From the NCBI GenBank assembly GCA_031269415.1, contig JAISZF010000078.1, positions 1 through 8,550 on the forward strand: 8,550 nucleotides of DNA, in the 5' to 3' direction. This stretch comes from Clostridiales bacterium (lineage in GTDB: Bacteria; Bacillota; Clostridia; Lachnospirales; WQUN01). How positions within the stretch are numbered: position 1 is the first letter of the stretch; the number at the start of each line of letters is the position of its first letter. The position numbers were made by a program, and so were the translations under genes. Below the pieces are notes generated by a model, which worked only from the letters and a program-made list of their open reading frames with translations, had not been told where the DNA came from and ran no database searches. Below, in pieces: positions 6,119 through 8,550 of the stretch.

Positions 6119-6223
6119 ATGCTTGCCCAATTTGAATATCTCCCGCCGGAAATCCCGGCGGACATAAAAAAATACATACTCATAATCCTCGCGGCAATAA
6201 CCGGAATCGGGGCCGCGGCGTGA
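6119..6223 (+). CDS. Small single-helix membrane ORF (34 aa)
   Basis: ATG to TGA gives 34 residues: a polar start MLAQFEYLPPEIPADIKK, then YILIILAAITGIGAAA, a hydrophobic run of about 16 residues to the C-terminus. This fits a short membrane-anchored peptide with the charged KK on the inside. The upstream AAAGGGG at 6102-6107 can serve as ribosome site. The stop overlaps the GTG start of the next gene (GTGA, 6220-6223), which suggests translational coupling. The function is unknown. The start FEYLPPEI faintly recalls the N-terminus of DUF5717 proteins as I remember them, so it could instead be a remnant of that gene's missing front end. Confidence 0.5.
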   Translation: MLAQFEYLPPEIPADIKKYILIILAAITGIGAAA

Positions 6224-8550
6224 ACGCGGCGCGTCTGGAAAACAGCCTGAACAGGCAGCCGTCCACGCGGCGCGTGCTGAATCTCGCGGCTGCCTATTGG
6301 CTGCGGGGGTTCATGGACGACGAGAAACCGTCCAAGGAAAACGCGTCCTGGCAGAAGGCTTACTACGCCCTGTCCGCCGCGCGGAAAAGCCTTGGCATGG
6401 GGTATGAGTTGCTGTGCATGATGATCTTCATACACGCCGAGCTGGGCAACGAGGATTTGGCGTCCAGCATGCTCGCGCAGTTGGGCTCCGGCAAAAACTA
6501 CATGAAGAACAACAATCCGTTCCTATATAAGATATATCTGTTCCTCTCGTCATTTGTCCAAATAAAATGGGGCAAGAACCGCAAAGCGGTTAAATTCCTC
6601 AAACAACTGGACGAATTCAGCGTCCGCAAGGATAAATACACGTTACTGATGCTGGGGATTCTCCATACCGAACAGGGCGACGCGAAGCAGGGCGTGGAAT
6701 ATCTGTGGAAGAGTTACGCGGCGGGATGTTATTCCATGTTTATGTACGCCTGGCTGACATACGCGTTCAATAAAGGCGCGCGTTCCTCGGATGAATCGCT
6801 TAACGCCCTCTATCTGCGGTGGGCGCTGATCCACCGGATAGACACGCGGCGTTTTGTGGGCACTCTGTTCGATAGCGCCGCCGCCGTGTTCTGCCGCGAT
6901 CCGTTTTGGCGCGAGATGATATCGCGCGCGTACCCGCAGAATTCCCTGCGGTATATCTGCGTAAGCCTTATGCGCGACATGAACTACACCCCGGCGGCGC
7001 TGGAGTATTATAAGCACGCCGACGCGCTGAATCTGGAACTCCCGGATCTCTATCATTTTTTAATAAAGTCCGCCTATCACTCGCGTGTGGAAAAGATCGG
7101 CCGGCAGGCCATGGAAAAATACCTCCGCGAGCCCGATCTGACGGATATGAACCTGACAGCGTTTGTGTATCACCTGATACTCACAAACAGGAATTTAGCA
7201 TATCTGATTCAGGAGCAGAGGGAAGCTTTGCTGAGTTTCGCGGAGCGCTGCCTGGAGAGCGGCGCTAGGGGACGTTTTTATTACAGCCTCTACGCCTTTT
7301 ATATCATCGTGGGAACGGAATACCGGATGCCAGCGAAACTCACGCAGAACGCGGCGGGTATCCTGCGGTCCGTCCTGTTCACCTACCGCGTGAGAGCGTC
7401 GGGATCGGAAGCTAAGGTTATATACGCCTCTGAGAAACAGCGGCGGGGTTTCCTTGTATATAAACTGTCGGACGGCAGCGCGCTGATTGAAGCCTCGGAC
7501 TATCCGATGTCGTTCTATTCGCTGACGGAGGACGAACGCAAGGTTGTGGACACACAGATCAAGGTTACGCGGCTGGTGGAATGTTCCGACATAAGGCTGT
7601 ATACCTTCTTCTATAATCAGGGAATGCGCGGGTTCCCCCTGCTCGCCTCCATGACCCGTATCCTGTTTTTACAGCAAAAAAGCGACGAGTTTACCCTGCG
7701 GGTCCTGACGGATCTGCTGGCCTGCGGTGAGATCTCCGAATATTTCGCGAATCAGGCCAAGGCCGCGCTCGCTCGCTTCCAATATCAAACCGGCAGGCTG
7801 AGCGAGGCGCTGAGATATTTCGCGGAGACCGATGAAAACGCGCTGCCCGAACCCTATATAGAAGAGATGCTCACCGTTTACCTGACCGCCGGGGATTGGG
7901 AACGCGCGGCTCGCCTGATAGGCCGGAAGAATCGCTCCATAGGCGACAAAACCCTGTTCGGCGCGCTGAAACAGCTCTCCAAGTTTCAAAAACACTATGA
8001 TGTTATAGCCGAGCCCTCGTTCCGTCTGCTGACAAAATCCTGGTACGACAAAACCCTGCTGGATATTGTGATGAAACGCTACATAGGCGTTCAAAGCGAC
8101 TGGCAGAACCTGAGCCGCGTGCTTTCGTCCATATCCGTCACGGATGACGGATTGGACGCGCTGATTCTGGAAAAGGCCGTCTATACGCGTCAGATGAGCG
8201 ACGACACGCAGCGCGTGTTCGCGCGGGCCGCCGCCAAGCGGCTGGCCGCCGGGGAGTTTGAGGAAAACCGCGCGGAATACGCCTTTATGTATTTCTGTAC
8301 CTATGAAATGATTATAAACGCGTTTAAGCCGCTGTATGAAACGATAGGCGTTTTGGAAAAGATTTATGTATATAACAGGGATCCATATCTTGCCTGCGCG
8401 TTAAGCCACGTATATTTGAATCACGGAGCCGCCACCGCGCTGTCAGATCGGATATTGGCGGACGCTCTCGCGGAGCAGGAGAAAAACGGCGTGCTTTTCC
8501 CTGTTTTCAAAGAGCGTAAAGACAAGTTCGAGGGGAATGCGTATATTGAA
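6220..8550 (+). CDS. Large helical-repeat protein resembling the DUF5717 family (3' partial)
   Basis: The frame is open for 777 codons from GTG 6220 to the right edge without a stop; the C-terminus is outside. The sequence is mostly amphipathic helix pairs of the TPR type, for example LLMLGILHTEQGDAKQGVEYLWKS (from about residue 142), ALEYYKHADALN (about 261) and GRLSEALRYFAE (about 526). They are interrupted near residues 386-436 by a beta-rich part (VLFTYRVRAS, KVIYASEKQRRGFLVYKLSDG). This solenoid-beta-solenoid plan, and phrases such as AFVYHLIL and GRFYYSLYAFY, match my memory of DUF5717 proteins of Clostridia, whose function is unknown. Those proteins usually begin with Ig-like domains, which are missing here. 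I chose GTG 6220 because it overlaps the stop of the small ORF and no ATG, GTG or TTG precedes it in frame back to the stop at 6133; the first in-frame ATG is 6313. No signal peptide is seen, so it is probably cytosolic. Confidence 0.75.
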   Translation, partial: MNAARLENSLNRQPSTRRVLNLAAAYWLRGFMDDEKPSKENASWQKAYYALSAARKSLGMGYELLCMMIFIHAELGNEDLASSMLAQLGSGKNYMKNNNPFLYKIYLFLSSFVQIKWGKNRKAVKFLKQLDEFSVRKDKYTLLMLGILHTEQGDAKQGVEYLWKSYAAGCYSMFMYAWLTYAFNKGARSSDESLNALYLRWALIHRIDTRRFVGTLFDSAAAVFCRDPFWREMISRAYPQNSLRYICVSLMRDMNYTPAALEYYKHADALNLELPDLYHFLIKSAYHSRVEKIGRQAMEKYLREPDLTDMNLTAFVYHLILTNRNLAYLIQEQREALLSFAERCLESGARGRFYYSLYAFYIIVGTEYRMPAKLTQNAAGILRSVLFTYRVRASGSEAKVIYASEKQRRGFLVYKLSDGSALIEASDYPMSFYSLTEDERKVVDTQIKVTRLVECSDIRLYTFFYNQGMRGFPLLASMTRILFLQQKSDEFTLRVLTDLLACGEISEYFANQAKAALARFQYQTGRLSEALRYFAETDENALPEPYIEEMLTVYLTAGDWERAARLIGRKNRSIGDKTLFGALKQLSKFQKHYDVIAEPSFRLLTKSWYDKTLLDIVMKRYIGVQSDWQNLSRVLSSISVTDDGLDALILEKAVYTRQMSDDTQRVFARAAAKRLAAGEFEENRAEYAFMYFCTYEMIINAFKPLYETIGVLEKIYVYNRDPYLACALSHVYLNHGAATALSDRILADALAEQEKNGVLFPVFKERKDKFEGNAYIE

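Noticed and set aside
5950..6435. Minus-strand ORF of 161 codons
   Set aside because: It runs opposite the small membrane ORF and the start of the DUF5717-like gene, has odd composition, and has no recognisable domain or ribosome site.
6643..8094. Minus-strand ORFs of about 140 codons within the large right-hand gene
   Set aside because: The + frame is uninterrupted for 777 codons with regular helical-repeat patterns; these are antisense shadows.

Overview
The window reads as chromosomal DNA of a Gram-positive, probably gut-type member of the Clostridia. The evidence is a sortase-anchored surface protein with an NPKTGD sorting signal, a clostridial-type tyrosine recombinase, a clostridial-type FMN-binding glutamate synthase family protein and a large protein that resembles the DUF5717 family. 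The taxon is inferred from protein style only; no rRNA or marker gene is present.

Layout from left to right. Positions 1-2774 (+) hold the 3' part of a large cell-wall-anchored protein. It alternates DUF11-like repeats with pilin-like isopeptide domains, then has a long Pro/Thr stalk and a sortase signal. A strong two-way terminator (about 2773-2823) separates it from a convergent tyrosine recombinase gene (2805-3893, -), whose last codons lie inside the terminator stem. A 205-bp divergent intergenic region (3894-4098) carries overlapping promoter candidates and several dyads, one of which looks like a tRNA T-arm. Positions 4099-5742 (+) encode a stand-alone glutamate synthase-type FMN domain protein, closed by a hairpin terminator. 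Positions 5779-6118 hold a short coding remnant on the minus strand, a promoter candidate and a structured leader. Two overlapping genes then run off the right edge: a 34-residue membrane-peptide ORF (6119-6223) and a helical-repeat, DUF5717-like protein (from 6220, incomplete at 8550).

The genes do not form one pathway. They look like four neighbouring transcription units: a surface adhesin or stalk protein, a chromosomal recombinase, a redox or amino-acid enzyme, and a two-gene operon of unknown function. I see no CRISPR array, rRNA, complete tRNA, insertion sequence or phage structural gene. I also see no clear new defence or mobile system. The most unusual points are the domain alternation in the surface protein, the changed cysteine pattern of the glutamate synthase-like enzyme, and the small membrane ORF coupled by GTGA overlap to a DUF5717-like protein that seems to lack its usual N-terminal part.
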